DNA of 8,647 nt from JAWLGW01 sp964569055 (GTDB taxonomy: Bacteria; Planctomycetota; J058): assembly GCA_964569055.1 (NCBI GenBank), contig CAZMSZ010000332.1, positions 1 to 8,647 on the forward strand. Reading direction: 5' to 3'. Below are positions 7,347 through 8,647 of this stretch, piece after piece. Position 1 is the stretch's first letter. Each line of letters starts with the position of its first letter. Both the position numbers and the translations under genes were made by a program. The notes below the pieces were generated by a model. The model did no database searches. It saw only the letters and a program-made list of their open reading frames with translations, and had not been told where the DNA came from.

Positions 7347-8605
7347 TCGGCCTGGCGACCGCGCGGGTCGCCGTCCCGCGCGACCTCGGCGCGCTGTCGA
7401 CGCGCGCGGCGGAGCCCTCGCCCGGCGAGCTGCGGCGGCTCGGCCTCGAGCCGGCCGGCGTGGAGGCGATCTGGCGCGCCGTGGAGGCCCTGTTCCGCAC
7501 GGGGGTCCACCCCGCCATGGCGCTGTGCGTGCGGCGGCACGGCGAGGTGGTGCTCGACCGCGCGATCGGCTGGCGCGCGGGCGCAGGGCCCGACGATCCG
7601 CCCGACGCGCCGCGCGAGCTGGCGACGCCCGACACGCCGTTCTGCATCTTCTCGGCGAGCAAGGCGATCACCGCGGTCGTGGTGCACCACCTCGACGACA
7701 AGGGCCTGCTGCACATCGACGACCGCGTGGCCGAGTACCTGCCCGAGTTCGCCTGCCACGGCAAGGAGTCGACCACGATCCGCCACGTGCTCACGCATCG
7801 CGCCGGGATCCCCTCGATCACCGCGCCCGAGCTCGAGGACCAGGCGGAGCTCCTGGTGGACGCCGACGACATCGTGGCGCGGCTGTGCGCGGCCCGGCCC
7901 TCGTCGCCGCCCGGGCGCCGCCTCGCGTATCACGCCGTCACGGGTGGGTTCGTCCTGGGCGAGATCGTGCGGCGCGTGACGGGCAAGACCATCCGCGAGG
8001 TCCTCGCCGAGGAGATCTTGCGCCCGCTCGGCTTCCGCGGCATGAACTTCGGAGCGCCCCCCGAGGACAAGGGGCGCGTGGCGATCAACGCCTTCACCGG
8101 CCGGCCCGCGCCGTTCCCGATCTCCCTGCTGGTGAAGCGCGCGCTCGGCGTCCCCTTCCGCGAGGCGGCGCGGATCTCCAACGACCCGCGCTGGCTCGAC
8201 GCGATCGTGCCGGCCGGGAACATCTTCGCGACGGCCAACGAGGCCTCGCGCTTCTATCAGCTCCTCCTCAACGAGGGCACGCTCGACGGCGTGCAGGTCA
8301 TGGACCCCCGCACGATCCGCCGCGCGCGCGCCGAGACCTCGTACTTCGAGCTCGACCTGACCCTGGGCGTCCCGCTGCGTTACGGACTCGGCTTCATGCT
8401 GGGGGCCGAGCCCGTCAGCCTGTTCGGCCCGGGGACGGGCCAGGCGTTCGGGCACCTCGGCTTCATCCAGGTGTTCACGTTCGCCGACCCCGAGCGTCAG
8501 CTCGCGGTGGCGCTGGTCAACAGCGGCAAGCCGTTCTTCGGCCCGCACCTCGTGCGGCTGTGGGGCGTGCTCTCGGCGATCTCGCGGCATTGCCCGCCCG
8601 TCTGA
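7343..8605 (+). CDS. Serine hydrolase, class C beta-lactamase / EstB-type esterase family
   Basis: A 420-residue serine hydrolase of the penicillin-binding-protein fold. The nucleophile motif SxxK is SASK at 104-107 (in PFCIFSASKA), followed by the family's DDRVAEYLPEF and IRHVLTHRAGIPS (146-158). The second motif is YHA at 196-198 in LAYHAVTGGFVLGEIVRRVTG, a variant of YxN seen in EstB-like esterases. The third, in place of KTG, is HLG at 371-373 (FGHLGFIQVFTF). The overall pattern fits esterase/lipase-like members better than true AmpC, so antibiotic resistance should not be assumed; the natural substrate is unknown. No signal peptide is visible, which suggests a cytoplasmic enzyme. The start is GTG at 7343, with GAGGG at 7333-7337 and a 5-nt spacer, overlapping the mini-ORF stop. 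The frame stays open upstream to 7100 but runs through the preceding gene. No terminator is seen in the 42 bases after the stop. Confidence 0.9.
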   Translation: MIGLATARVAVPRDLGALSTRAAEPSPGELRRLGLEPAGVEAIWRAVEALFRTGVHPAMALCVRRHGEVVLDRAIGWRAGAGPDDPPDAPRELATPDTPFCIFSASKAITAVVVHHLDDKGLLHIDDRVAEYLPEFACHGKESTTIRHVLTHRAGIPSITAPELEDQAELLVDADDIVARLCAARPSSPPGRRLAYHAVTGGFVLGEIVRRVTGKTIREVLAEEILRPLGFRGMNFGAPPEDKGRVAINAFTGRPAPFPISLLVKRALGVPFREAARISNDPRWLDAIVPAGNIFATANEASRFYQLLLNEGTLDGVQVMDPRTIRRARAETSYFELDLTLGVPLRYGLGFMLGAEPVSLFGPGTGQAFGHLGFIQVFTFADPERQLAVALVNSGKPFFGPHLVRLWGVLSAISRHCPPV

Positions 8606-8647
8606 GGCCCTCCTTCCCACTGGCAAACCGTCTCGTGCCCGTGCCCG

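Noticed and set aside
4465..7872. A 1135-codon open frame on the minus strand across both zinc-finger genes and part of the hydrolase
   Set aside because: Its product is low-complexity and rich in Arg, Ser and Pro with no domain, while the plus-strand frames carry clear zinc, membrane, WD40 and catalytic motifs. It is a stop-poor shadow caused by high GC.

Overview
This is a very GC-rich bacterial window, probably above 70% G+C by eye. Almost every base is coding, and seven of the eight main genes appear to start at GTG or TTG. The phylum cannot be fixed from the sequence. The membrane-bound prokaryotic RING finger/WD40 protein, the zinc-ribbon membrane protein and the EstB-like serine hydrolase suggest a high-GC Planctomycetota or Myxococcota-type genome, but this is inference. 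I see no tRNA, rRNA, CRISPR array, insertion sequence or phage gene.

Positions 18-4337, minus strand: a tight operon read in the order pyrR, pyrB, pyrC, VanZ-like membrane protein, VAT-1/quinone-oxidoreductase-like dehydrogenase. The first three junctions are 4-bp stop/start overlaps (GTGA, GTGA, TTGA) and the last gap is 24 bp. PyrR is the pyrimidine regulator/uracil phosphoribosyltransferase. PyrB (aspartate carbamoyltransferase) and PyrC (a complete class I dihydroorotase with all metal ligands) catalyse consecutive steps of de novo UMP synthesis. The last two genes have no known link to pyrimidines and may simply share the transcript.

Positions 4338-4450: the divergent intergenic region between the pyr operon and the plus-strand genes. 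It holds a GC hairpin and possible -10 elements facing both ways, and leaves little room for a PyrR attenuator.

Positions 4451-7221, plus strand: two uncharacterised genes, the most interesting part of the window. The first encodes a prokaryotic RING-type zinc finger, one transmembrane helix and a WD40-like propeller. The second encodes a multi-pass membrane protein with two CxxC...CxxC zinc ribbons and a winged-helix-like segment. Both lack a Shine-Dalgarno sequence and have a TANNNT box exactly 6 nt before a GTG start, the layout expected of leaderless transcripts. They may form a membrane-associated sensing or regulatory pair, but no function can be assigned.

Positions 7222-8605, plus strand: a GC hairpin, a third TANNNT box, a strong Shine-Dalgarno sequence and a 13-codon mini-ORF. 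The mini-ORF stop overlaps the GTG start of a class C beta-lactamase/EstB-type serine hydrolase. The last 42 bases (8606-8647) hold nothing recognisable.
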